A stretch of DNA of 64,000 bases. Source: Bog-473 sp963764305 (lineage in GTDB: Bacteria > Actinomycetota > Acidimicrobiia > Acidimicrobiales > RAAP-2). Made by a program: the position numbers and the translations under genes. A model generated the notes under the pieces. It did no database searches. It was not told where the DNA came from and saw nothing but the letters and a program-made list of their open reading frames with translations. Location: assembly GCA_963764305.1 (NCBI GenBank), contig CAVXSD010000006.1, positions 496,001 to 560,000 on the forward strand, given 5' to 3'. Every line of letters starts with the position of its first letter. The stretch's first letter is position 1. Shown piece by piece: positions 1 to 8,122 of this stretch.

Positions 1-1062
1 GCGCTCCGGTCCGGCGCGGTGGCCCCTCCGGCAGCGTTCCTCGCCGTCGTGGACCAGAGTGCGTGGTGCGCGCCAACGGCGGACGGGTTGCCCTGCTACG
101 CCAGCTCCCTCATCGGTGCCGCCGCCAGCCTCCCCGCCTCGCTGCCGGTTTCGCCGGCCGTCTACGTCTACGGGAACGTGACGTCGGATTTGCAGTCCTA
201 CCAGCAGGCCATCTCGGCAGTGACGGCCCAACAGGGGGTGCTGATGACCCGGGATCAGGCACTCGCCGCGGCGGAGGCAGAGGTCGCGGCGGCGCACGTC
301 CAGTTCGGTGCCGCGTCCAAGGCCCTCCAGGGATTCGCGATCAGTGAGTACGTGAGCAGCGGGTTGTACTCGAGCGCCCCGCTGGTGAGCTCCGGCAGTT
401 CCGAGCCGCTCACACGGAACACTCCGCAGAGCCAAGACGGTGTGGTGGCGCAGCAGTATCTCGGGCTGACGGCGTCCAACCTGATCACCCGCGACGACGC
501 TGCGCTGCGCGACGTCAAGAGCTCCGAAGAGCAACGTGACGAGGCGGCCAATGCGGTGACGCAGGCCGCCCTGACACTTACATCAGACGAGGCGGCCGAG
601 AACCGCTGGCTGACCTTGCTCGCGAAGGACGTGGGGACGCTCGAGCACGCGGGCGTCTGTGCAACGGTGACCATCACGGCACCGACGCCGTCCGCACCGG
701 CGCCAACGGGTTCGGCCAGCACGCCCGCAACGCTCGTCCCCACGACCACGACCACCTCAACGCCGCCTGTGACGACGTCCACCACCACGGCGCCCCCGAC
801 GGTGCCCACGACGACAGTGCCCTCGACCGTTCCCTCCGATACGTCGACCACGGCAGACCCCACGACGACAACGACGACGACCACGGTCCCCCCGCCGGTG
901 CCGACGACCGTCCCCGTCACCGTTCCCTCGACCACGACCACAACCGTCCCGACCACCCCCGGAGCGACTGCACCATCGGCCACGACTCCCCCGGTGGTTG
1001 CCCCCGGCGTCACGGCGCTGCAGGGCTGCATCGCCCCTCTGGCTCCTCCCCCTGCCGCCTGA
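1..1062 (+). CDS. Surface/secreted coiled-coil protein with Thr/Pro stalk, 5' truncated
   Basis: The frame is open to the first base of the window, so the true start lies upstream and the GTG at 19 is only the first internal candidate. Residues ~55-200 are Ala/Glu/Gln-rich and heptad-like, including a segment ISEYVSSGLYSS that resembles the coiled-coil region before catalytic domains in actinobacterial peptidoglycan hydrolases. That resemblance is from memory and weak. Residues ~225-330 are almost only Thr, Pro, Val and Ser, a mucin-like stalk. A Cys lies near the C-terminus (LQGCIAPL). No catalytic domain or LPXTG anchor is visible. A wall-associated role is inference. It ends facing the sedolisin gene on the other strand. 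Confidence 0.6.
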   Translation, partial: ALRSGAVAPPAAFLAVVDQSAWCAPTADGLPCYASSLIGAAASLPASLPVSPAVYVYGNVTSDLQSYQQAISAVTAQQGVLMTRDQALAAAEAEVAAAHVQFGAASKALQGFAISEYVSSGLYSSAPLVSSGSSEPLTRNTPQSQDGVVAQQYLGLTASNLITRDDAALRDVKSSEEQRDEAANAVTQAALTLTSDEAAENRWLTLLAKDVGTLEHAGVCATVTITAPTPSAPAPTGSASTPATLVPTTTTTSTPPVTTSTTTAPPTVPTTTVPSTVPSDTSTTADPTTTTTTTTVPPPVPTTVPVTVPSTTTTTVPTTPGATAPSATTPPVVAPGVTALQGCIAPLAPPPAA

Positions 1063-1080
1063 CGAGCCCAACTGGCGACC

Positions 1081-1143
1081 GCGGCCGCCGGCGCTCGGAC
1101 AGCAGCCGCCGGCGCTCGGACAACGGCCGCCGGCGCTCGGAAC
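1081..1143. repeat. Three tandem 21-bp repeats
   Basis: Three consecutive 21-base units share the core GCCGCCGGCGCTCGGA and start at 1081, 1102 and 1123. They lie in the 143-bp gap between two convergent genes. No coding function is apparent; the position would suit a bidirectional transcription barrier, but there is no T-tract. Confidence 0.7.
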
Positions 1144-1205
1144 CCGCGCCGGAACGACGGGGCGGCCGCCTGGTTGCAGCCGTCCTGCGCTTCAGGCGTG
1201 ACGGG

Positions 1206-4200
1206 TCAGAAGCCGGTGGCGGCGATGATTGAGCCGTTGAGGTGGGTGCCGGCCATGGAGCCGTCGTTCGGTGCGTCGCCGTAGGAGAACACCGCACCTT
1301 GGGCCGACGCCACCCAGTACCCCCCGCCGGTCGCGTCCGAGAATATGGCGGCGGCTGGATTCAAGCCCCCGACCGATCCGACCGGACCGCCCCGGGCGAC
1401 GGCATCTCCATAGGCGTACACGGCGCCGTTGGCCAGCAGGACCCAGTACCCGTGTCCGTCGGCGGTGCGCACGGCGGAGGTGACCGGTGAGCCCTGGCCT
1501 CCCGGGGCACCGTAGAACGGAGCGTCGCCGAAGGCATAGACGTTCCCGGATCGGGTGATCAACCAGTACCCGTTGCCCGAGGCGTCGGGCACGACGGCGA
1601 CGGCCGCTCCCGAGCAGCCACCGATGCCGGGGCACGAGCCCGCGAACCGGGCGTCGCCGTAGGCAAAGACTCCGCCGTCGGAGGCCACCATGAAGTAGCC
1701 GCCTCCGTCGGACGAGGGCACCATGCCGACGATCGGCGCGTTGAGGCTGTGTGGGAGGCCCGACCCGGCGGGATTGAGCCCGGTACCCGGTATCGATCCG
1801 AAGTAGCCGGCGGCGCCGAAAGCGAAGACGCCGCCGTCCGATGCGACCAGCCAATACCCGGCCTTGTTCGCTGTCGGGCTGATGCCGACCACCGGCCGCT
1901 GCAACGTGAGGCTGCCGGTCGAACCGTAGAAGTGGGCGGAGCCGAAGGTGAAGATGCCGCCGTCCGAGCCCACCAGCCAATAGCCGTACGTCGGCGAGGG
2001 GGGCGGGGGTGGTGGCGGAGGCGGCGGAGGCGGCGGGTCCGGAGCGGCCGTGAAGTCGTTGGCGGCGGTCGTGTAGACGACCGAATAATCGGCGCCATTG
2101 GGACCGCCCAGGACCAGCCCGCTGCAGGACGAGGTCACCAGGGAGTATGTGCCGGGCGTCAGGGTGGGGCCGATGGTCGTGGACGGCGCCACGGTGGTGC
2201 AGCTGAGACCACCGGTGTTCAGCGTGACACCGAATGGTGTGGTCCCCGGGCCGGAGAAGTTGGCGACGGCAGTGAAGGTCGGCGATCCACCGTACGTCTG
2301 GGTGCCCGACACGGCCACAGGCAGGGGGATGGTGGCGAGGCCCGTGGCCAGGGTCGACGCCACCGGCGTGCCGAGCCCGGTCGCCATGTCGTACCCGGCC
2401 ATGGCCGGGAATTGGCCTCCGTCGGTGGCGTTGTAGTCGTTGTTCCCCGTGGTCACGTCATTGAGGAACGTGCCGGGAGAATGTTGGGCCAACAGGTACA
2501 GGGCCGGGTTCAGCGCGCCGTAGCCGGCCGTGTTGCCGTTGGCGGACGCAACGACGGCGACCACTGCTGCCCACAAGGGCACCGCTCCGCTCGTTCCTCC
2601 CAGCGCGGTCCAGTTCAGGCCGTCGACGTTGTCGTAAATGACATAGCCGCTGCTCGGATCGGCGTCGGCGGACACGTCGGGGACCTCGCGGCAAGCGCCG
2701 CCCGCAGTGGCGCAGGGGGTGCCGCTGCTGCCGCTGACCGTTCCGAGCGCCTGCTGGTACGCCGGCATGGTGAACGTCTTGGAGATCCCGCCGCCTCCTG
2801 CGCCTTCGGAGAAGTAAAGGGCGTCGTTCCAGGCCTGCTCCGTGGGCGGTGGACCAAGAGTCTGAGTCCCGTGACCGAGCGAGGTCCCGCCGACGGCGGT
2901 GACGTAGGGCTGGCTGGCCGGGTCCGAAACGGCGAGATTCAGGTTCTGAAGGATGTCCCACCCGCTCGCCGGGTCGGTGACCCACACGTAGTTCAGCGTG
3001 CCGTCACTCACGAGCTGACCCATGTTGTCCGAGCCGGTCCCGAGATTCACCGTCGCCGTGATGGCGTTCGTCGTCGTGTTGATCGTCGCCAGCACGTCGC
3101 CGGGGAAGCTCAGCCCGTTCAGGACGGCAAACACTTCGTTGCCGTCCGGCGACAGGCCGATGGACTGGACCACGCCGGTGCTCATGGACTGGCTCGTCGA
3201 AATGGTGCTGAACACAGCATGGGTGCTCAACCTGACAACCGAGATTCCTCCCCCCGACCCCGCGTTGGCCACGTAGAGGTTGCCGGCGCCCGTCGCGACC
3301 GCCAAGGCAACCGGGTCGTTGCCAACCGAGACGGTGCTGGGCGTCAACGAGCATCCGGAGGTCATGGACGCGTTGCACGTCGTCGCGTTGAAATACTCGA
3401 TCCTGTTGTTGGTGCCGTCGGCGACGTAGATGTACCCGTTGGTGGGATCTACCGCGAGGGCCGTCGGCACGGACCCCGAGGGGAGGTTGACCGTGCTCAC
3501 CCAGGCGTTGGTCCCGGCGTTGTAGACCGCCACCGTGCCGTTGCCGTTTCCCACATAGAGCGTGGAGCCGCTTACGGCGAGCGCAGCGGGGGCGTTGAGA
3601 TGGCCGCCCGAGGGAATCTGCGTCGGTGAGCCGCAGCCGGACGTAGTCGACTGGTTGCACGTCGTAGTGGGGATGACTGTGATCGTGCTCCCGGAGTTGG
3701 CCACGAAGACTTTGTGCGCCGGCGCGTCCAGGGCGACGGCGTCGGGACCGCTCCCTGTCGCGACAGAACCCGCGGTCCCGAAGTTCGTCGGACTGCCCGT
3801 ACTCCCTTCGCTGATCACGTTCACGGTATTGCCGGACTGGTTGGCGGTGTAGAGGGTCCCCGTGGAGGGGTCGACCGCCTGCGCCGCCGTGCTCGAGCCG
3901 GTGAATGCCCCGACGTTCCCGTTGATGTTGCAGCCCTCCGAACCCTGATCCCCGCTCGCGACGAAGATCGATTGCCCTTCGGCGGCAGCGGCTTGGAAGA
4001 GAGTGTTCTCCGAGTTCTGCAGTGATTGCCCCACGTAGGCCTCGCAGCCGTTGGTCCAGCTGGCGCTCACGATCTTGGCAGTGTCGTCACTGACGATCCG
4101 GTTGAACACGTCGTAAAGACTGTTCCCGCCTTCGTACACCTCGATGTTCGCTTGGGGCGCCAGAGACAACACCGTCTCGATATCGAGTTCGGCCTCGGCC

Positions 4201-5201
4201 GTGCCGGACCCGGTGGCGCCCCCGCCGTCCACATCCGTTTCCGTGATCTGTCCGCCGCCGAGCGTGATGCCGTAGCAATGGGCGAAGTGGCTGATGTCGC
4301 TCGCCGAGTAGCCCGAGCCCGTACCCCCCGACGGCTCGACCAGAGCGACGGTGCTTCCGGCCCCATAGTGGCTCGACGAGTAAAGGGAGTCGAACGAGTA
4401 GGCCTGCGCCAGCTCCGGCGCGTCGAGCGCGCCAAACGTGCCCTCCACCGAGCTGATGCTGTTGGCGCAGGGTCCTGTGACCGGCGAGGGCTGTCCCGGC
4501 GCCAGCGCCTCCGGGGCGGCTGCGGACTCAGGGTGTGGCGCGGCCGGGCTCGCCTGCGGGATGCTGGTCGAAGGCTGCGGTGGGCTGAGCGTGTCGAGGC
4601 CAAGGATGCCCTCGATCTGCGGTGCCACCGAGGTGGGGACCTCAGGCGCGGACGCGTTGTCGTATCCGGTCTTTCCCGAGGACAGGTGGTACTTCGAGAT
4701 CGATGTCGCAAAGGCGGACTGGACCTGGGCCACTGTGCCGGAGACGGGCAGGGACAGCCCGGTCGACGAGGGTGGTCCCACGCTAAGGCCCTCCTGCCGG
4801 AGTGCAGACGTGACCTGCTTGATGGTGGAGGTCGTCGGGCCGAATTGCTGCGCGAACTGTGCCGGCGTCAGGAAGTGCCGGTATTGGGGCGAACCAGGGT
4901 CGGAGATCGCCTGCACCGCGGTCGCCAGCGCAGCCGGGTCGCGTGGCTTGAGGGTGACGACGAGCGGCAGGGCCGTGGCGGCCGGTGCGGGCCCGACGAG
5001 CGTGGCCCCCGGGGGAACCAGACCCTGGTGGCCGGGCAATCGCTCGCGACCCGTCCCGGCGCCTGAATTGGATGCCGCGGCCGCCTTCGACGCGGTGTCG
5101 GCGCCGAGGGCGGCGGTGGACGCCGCTGCGAGGGCGAGGACGAGCAGCGCGGCGGGAACGACGCGGCGCAGCCGACATCCCCCACGTCGATAGCCCTCCA
5201 T
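1206..5201 (-). CDS. Secreted S53 (sedolisin/kumamolysin) protease with inserted beta-propeller and C-terminal repeats
   Basis: Predicted exported serine-carboxyl peptidase of 1331 aa. Residues 1-33 are a signal peptide (arginines, then PAALLVLALAAAS). A pro-kumamolisin activation domain follows at ~60-205. The S53 catalytic domain runs ~250-955, with Glu336/Asp340 (EAELD), oxyanion Asp418 (SGDQGS), nucleophile Ser871 (GGTSGA) and a calcium-site pattern NDVTTGNN...GYDMATGLGTP. Residues ~431-751, between the Asp and Ser motifs, are YVTN/NHL-like propeller blades (for example YIYVADGTNNRIEYF), which is unusual. After the catalytic domain come an MBG/Ig-like domain (~958-1050), about twelve prolines and six degenerate GYWLVASDGGVFAFG repeats. 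ATG 5201 is chosen because TGGAGGG lies 7 nt upstream and the signal peptide begins there; an in-frame start at 5333 would add 44 unsupported residues. Confidence 0.88.
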   Translation of the reverse strand: MEGYRRGGCRLRRVVPAALLVLALAAASTAALGADTASKAAAASNSGAGTGRERLPGHQGLVPPGATLVGPAPAATALPLVVTLKPRDPAALATAVQAISDPGSPQYRHFLTPAQFAQQFGPTTSTIKQVTSALRQEGLSVGPPSSTGLSLPVSGTVAQVQSAFATSISKYHLSSGKTGYDNASAPEVPTSVAPQIEGILGLDTLSPPQPSTSIPQASPAAPHPESAAAPEALAPGQPSPVTGPCANSISSVEGTFGALDAPELAQAYSFDSLYSSSHYGAGSTVALVEPSGGTGSGYSASDISHFAHCYGITLGGGQITETDVDGGGATGSGTAEAELDIETVLSLAPQANIEVYEGGNSLYDVFNRIVSDDTAKIVSASWTNGCEAYVGQSLQNSENTLFQAAAAEGQSIFVASGDQGSEGCNINGNVGAFTGSSTAAQAVDPSTGTLYTANQSGNTVNVISEGSTGSPTNFGTAGSVATGSGPDAVALDAPAHKVFVANSGSTITVIPTTTCNQSTTSGCGSPTQIPSGGHLNAPAALAVSGSTLYVGNGNGTVAVYNAGTNAWVSTVNLPSGSVPTALAVDPTNGYIYVADGTNNRIEYFNATTCNASMTSGCSLTPSTVSVGNDPVALAVATGAGNLYVANAGSGGGISVVRLSTHAVFSTISTSQSMSTGVVQSIGLSPDGNEVFAVLNGLSFPGDVLATINTTTNAITATVNLGTGSDNMGQLVSDGTLNYVWVTDPASGWDILQNLNLAVSDPASQPYVTAVGGTSLGHGTQTLGPPPTEQAWNDALYFSEGAGGGGISKTFTMPAYQQALGTVSGSSGTPCATAGGACREVPDVSADADPSSGYVIYDNVDGLNWTALGGTSGAVPLWAAVVAVVASANGNTAGYGALNPALYLLAQHSPGTFLNDVTTGNNDYNATDGGQFPAMAGYDMATGLGTPVASTLATGLATIPLPVAVSGTQTYGGSPTFTAVANFSGPGTTPFGVTLNTGGLSCTTVAPSTTIGPTLTPGTYSLVTSSCSGLVLGGPNGADYSVVYTTAANDFTAAPDPPPPPPPPPPPPPSPTYGYWLVGSDGGIFTFGSAHFYGSTGSLTLQRPVVGISPTANKAGYWLVASDGGVFAFGAAGYFGSIPGTGLNPAGSGLPHSLNAPIVGMVPSSDGGGYFMVASDGGVFAYGDARFAGSCPGIGGCSGAAVAVVPDASGNGYWLITRSGNVYAFGDAPFYGAPGGQGSPVTSAVRTADGHGYWVLLANGAVYAYGDAVARGGPVGSVGGLNPAAAIFSDATGGGYWVASAQGAVFSYGDAPNDGSMAGTHLNGSIIAATGF

Positions 5202-5208
5202 CCGCGCG

Positions 5209-5215
5209 CCCTCCA
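5209..5215 (-). promoter_or_regulatory. Shine-Dalgarno deciding the sedolisin 1 start
   Basis: TGGAGGG on the minus strand, 7 nt before the ATG at 5201. It is a near-perfect anti-16S match and argues for the shorter, signal-peptide-first protein over the upstream in-frame ATG. Confidence 0.7.
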
Positions 5216-5340
5216 CAGCTGCCGCCTCGCCGGACAAGGCTAATGCACCTCGAGGGCCGCTGGCCGGCGCCTCCCGGCTTCGCGTCGAAGCACCCGACAC
5301 GTGCGTTCGTGGATCGGCCTCATTCGGCCTCATTCCCTCT

Positions 5341-5377
5341 CTGGGGCATCTGGATCAGCCCGGCAGGAATGCCCCAG
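5341..5377. promoter_or_regulatory. Perfect 9-bp inverted repeat upstream of sedolisin 1
   Basis: Arms CTGGGGCAT and ATGCCCCAG are separated by 19 bases, 140-176 nt before the sedolisin start codon. This could be an operator or a 5'-UTR stem. No regulator is known for it. Confidence 0.35.
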
Positions 5378-5887
5378 GGCCGGACCCGGCCCGGCGGGCG
5401 GGCGGGCGGCGGCGGCGTAGCGCCGGCCAGAGCGGTGCTCCCGGGGAGCACGCCGGCCAGCCCGAGGGCTGCGATGGGTCGGGCGGCCTGGCCACGCAGC
5501 CGCAGAGTCCTTGCCCCGGGCCCTGGCCCCGGGACCCGCCACCCCTGTCCGTGCCGATCCGGGCTGGTGCACCCGATTCCCGCGAGGTCGTGCGGTGGCT
5601 CCGCCAGCGGAACCCGGTGCGGGACGGGTCACGACCGATACGTCGGTGGGGTGCAGGCTCGTGTTGGCCGGAAACACCCGTCCTTCCGGGACGGGCGTGA
5701 CTCCTCCGGGTCCATGGTCGCACCTCGCGTCGCACCAGGTTTCCACTCGGTAACCTGCACTGCGCTGTTCGACGTCGTCGAGCGTCGCACCAACGGTGCG
5801 ATCCGGGGACGCCGCCGTCGGCCCGCGGCGCGCCGGCATGCCACACTGTGGGTTCCCCGCCCGCCGTCGATGGGAGCCGTCGGACAC

Positions 5888-7123
5888 GTGTTGGTTTTCA
5901 CCTTCCCCGGACAGGGTTCACAGCGCGCCGGAATGGGTGAACCGTGGGTCGACCACCCGTCATGGGAAGTCGTCGAGGAAGCCTCGGCTGCCGCTGGTCG
6001 CGACCTGTCCCACCTGCTGCTGCACGCTCCCATCGAGGAGCTCACCCAGACCGAGAACGCGCAGTTGGCCACGACCGTGCTCAGCCTCGTCGTGCTCGAT
6101 GCGGTCGAGCGCATCGGGCTCACCCCGGCCGCCTGCGCCGGCCACAGCCTCGGCGAGTACACGGCGCTGGTCGCCAGCGGGTCCCTTCGCTTTGACCACG
6201 GGATCCAGCTGGTGGTTGCGCGCGGCGAGGCCATGGCCCGCGCCGGGGAGGAGGCACCCGGGACCATGGCCGCTCTCCTGGGCATCGCCGACGACGACGC
6301 CGAGGCAGCCTGCATGCGCGCCGAGGGCGACGTCTGGGTGGCCAACTACAACGCACCCGGCCAGGTCGTCATCGCCGGGACGGCCGACGCCGTCGCCCTG
6401 GCCGGGGAGCTGGCCAAGAGCCTCGGGGCCAAGCGCGTCATGCCGATCCAGGTCTCGGGCGCGTTCCACACGCCCCTGATGCAGGGAGCCCGGGCCGACC
6501 TGCGCAAGGCGCTGGCCGAGGTCACCTTCCTCACGCCCGAGGTGCGCGTCGTGGCCAACGTGGACGCACACGTCCATGACGACCCCGCCGAGTGGCCCGG
6601 GCTGCTCTCCGCCCAGCTCTGCAGCCCGGTGCGCTGGCGCCAGACGCTTCAGACGTTCGCCGGGCTGGGACTGACCTCACTGGTGGAGCTCGGGCCGGGC
6701 GGCGTGCTCAGTGGGTTGGCGAAGCGCAGCCTGCCCGAGATCCAATCCCTGGCCGTCTCCAAGCCCGAAGATCTGGACACACTGATGGATCAGATCAGCG
6801 CCGCCGGCACCTGGCGGGCCGAGCCCGCCGTGCACCAGGGCGAGCACCTCTACATGTCCGAGCGGGTCGTCGTCAGCCCCTCGAGCGGGATCTTCAGCCC
6901 GGAGACCTCGCTGCAGGCGCCGGGAACGGGTCTGCTGCCGGGGACCGCCGACGGGTCCGCCCCCTCCTCCCCCGTCGACGTCGGGGACCTCGTCGGCCGC
7001 GTCGGAGTTTCCGACGTGCGTACACCCTTCGCGGGGCAGGTCATCGGCTGGCTCGCCGCCGATGGCGAGCGGGTCCAGGAGGGTCAGCCACTCGTCTGGC
7101 TCAGGGTGCCCGACGCGCGCTGA
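5888..7123 (+). CDS. fabD: Malonyl-CoA:ACP transacylase with C-terminal biotinyl/lipoyl-like domain
   Basis: Transfers malonyl from CoA to acyl carrier protein for fatty-acid elongation (cytoplasm, FAS II). FabD signatures are FPGQGSQ at the N-terminus, the nucleophile elbow GHSLGEYTAL, VSGAFHTPLM carrying the catalytic His, and a late ELGPGGVLSGL. The protein is ~411 aa against a usual ~310. The extra ~95 residues contain VRTPFAGQVIGWLAADGERV...GQPLVWL, the fold signature of biotinyl/lipoyl carrier domains, but without the modifiable lysine. I start at GTG 5888, with GGGAG 11 nt upstream and a family-like MLVFTFPGQ; ATG 5870 is an alternative. The stop overlaps the fabG ATG by one base. Confidence 0.9.
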   Translation: MLVFTFPGQGSQRAGMGEPWVDHPSWEVVEEASAAAGRDLSHLLLHAPIEELTQTENAQLATTVLSLVVLDAVERIGLTPAACAGHSLGEYTALVASGSLRFDHGIQLVVARGEAMARAGEEAPGTMAALLGIADDDAEAACMRAEGDVWVANYNAPGQVVIAGTADAVALAGELAKSLGAKRVMPIQVSGAFHTPLMQGARADLRKALAEVTFLTPEVRVVANVDAHVHDDPAEWPGLLSAQLCSPVRWRQTLQTFAGLGLTSLVELGPGGVLSGLAKRSLPEIQSLAVSKPEDLDTLMDQISAAGTWRAEPAVHQGEHLYMSERVVVSPSSGIFSPETSLQAPGTGLLPGTADGSAPSSPVDVGDLVGRVGVSDVRTPFAGQVIGWLAADGERVQEGQPLVWLRVPDAR

Positions 7124-7849
7124 TGGCCGTCGTGCTCGTCACTGGTGGGACCCGCGGCATCGGCGCGGCCTGTGTTGCCTGGTTCCTGGCCAACGGCGAC
7201 CGGGTGGCCACGTCCTACCGCTCGGCGGACCCCCCCGGAGCACCGGAAGCCGCCGACCCCGAGCGCTTCTTGGCCGTCCGCTGCGATGTGCGCAACCCCG
7301 AGGAGGTGGATTCCGCCTTCGCCACCATCGAGGAGCGATGGGGTCCGGTCGAGGTCCTGGTGGCCAACGCGGGCATCACGTCGGATTCTCTGATGCTGCG
7401 CATGAGCGACCAGGCGTTCCACGACGTGATCGACGCCAACCTGACAGGCTCGTTCCGGGTGGCCAAGCGGGCCGTGGCCAAGATGATCCGGCTGCACGCG
7501 GGCCGCATCATCTTCGTCTCGTCGGTGGGCGCCTTCGTCGGGCTCCCCGGCCAGGCCAACTACGCCGCCTCCAAGGCCGGCCTGGTGGGCATGGCCCGGG
7601 CCATCGCCCGCGAGGTGGGAAGCCGCCAGATCACGGTGAACGTGGTTGCCCCGGGGTTGATCGACACTGACATGACCGCCGCCCTCGGCGCCGACAGGGT
7701 GGCCCTGATGGCCGGTCAGGTGCCGCTCGGGCACGCCGGCAGACGCGGCTGACGTGGCCGCCGTCGTGGGCTTCCTGGCCTCTGATGCCGCCGCTTACGT
7801 GACCGGGGCCGTCCTGCCGGTCGACGGTGGGCTGGGCATGGGCCTGTAG
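7123..7849 (+). CDS. fabG: 3-oxoacyl-ACP reductase (frameshifted near the 3' end)
   Basis: NADPH-dependent reduction of 3-oxoacyl-ACP in FAS II; short-chain dehydrogenase fold. The sequence shows the Rossmann glycine motif VTGGTRGIGAA, NAGIT, and the Ser-Tyr-Lys catalytic set in FVSSVGAF and YAASKAG. The first frame stops at 7752, just after PLGHAGR. The next frame continues at once with ADVAAVVGFLASDAAAYVTG and the typical end VDGGLGMGL, stopping at 7849. One extra base around 7741-7745 explains the break, so I treat it as one intact gene with a probable sequence error. The ATG overlaps the fabD stop, implying translational coupling. Confidence 0.88.
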
Positions 7850-7870
7850 CGTTCAAGGGACCGACAGACA

Positions 7871-7876
7871 AAGGAG
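7871..7876 (+). promoter_or_regulatory. Shine-Dalgarno of acpP
   Basis: AAGGAG lies 6 nt before the GTG at 7883 and fixes this non-ATG start for the acyl carrier protein. Confidence 0.65.
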
Positions 7877-7882
7877 CAGATC

Positions 7883-8122
7883 GTGGACAGCGACGCAGCG
7901 TTCGAGAAGTTTCGCGAGTGCGCCGTGGAAGTACTGCAGGTGCCGGCCGAGAAGGTCACCAAGGAAGCAAAGTTCGCCGAAGATCTCGACGCCGACAGCC
8001 TCGACCTGGTCGAGCTCGTCATGGCGTTGGAAGAGGCGTTCGACATCACGGTCGAAGAGACCGAGCTCGAGGACATCACCACCATCGGGCAGGCCTTCGA
8101 CCTGATCTCCGCCAAACTCTGA
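7883..8122 (+). CDS. acpP: Acyl carrier protein
   Basis: 79-aa acidic carrier that holds growing acyl chains on a phosphopantetheine arm. The attachment motif DADSLD places the modified serine at Ser39, and the helix-rich flanks VELVMALEEAFDI are typical. The GTG start has a strong SD. It lies between fabG and fabF, whose ATG overlaps this stop, as in many bacterial fab operons. Confidence 0.96.
   Translation: MDSDAAFEKFRECAVEVLQVPAEKVTKEAKFAEDLDADSLDLVELVMALEEAFDITVEETELEDITTIGQAFDLISAKL

Larger units (their letters stand above)
5202..5887. other. 686-bp divergent intergenic region with inverted repeats
   Basis: This gap separates the minus-strand sedolisin from plus-strand fabD and must hold both promoters. 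I cannot identify a convincing -35/-10 pair. It holds three inverted repeats: 9-bp arms at 5341-5349/5369-5377, a 7-bp stem at 5435-5451 (GTGCTCC-CGG-GGAGCAC), and a 7-bp stem at 5677-5695 (CCCGTCC-TTCCG-GGACGGG). Arginine/proline-rich open frames cross it on both strands, but they have no RBS and look like GC-driven spurious frames. Confidence 0.5.

Noticed and set aside
1749..3629. Long plus-strand open frame antisense to sedolisin 1
   Set aside because: Arg/Gly-rich, no domain and no RBS; it mirrors a protease gene with clear motifs on the other strand. High-GC antisense artefact.
5560..5760. Possible c-di-AMP (ydaO), cobalamin or c-di-GMP riboswitch
   Set aside because: I compared both strands with the conserved cores I remember and found no match beyond simple hairpins.
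5355..5846. 163-codon minus-strand frame between sedolisin 1 and fabD
   Set aside because: Arg/Pro/Gly-rich, no SD, no hydrophobic core, overlapping other equally poor frames.
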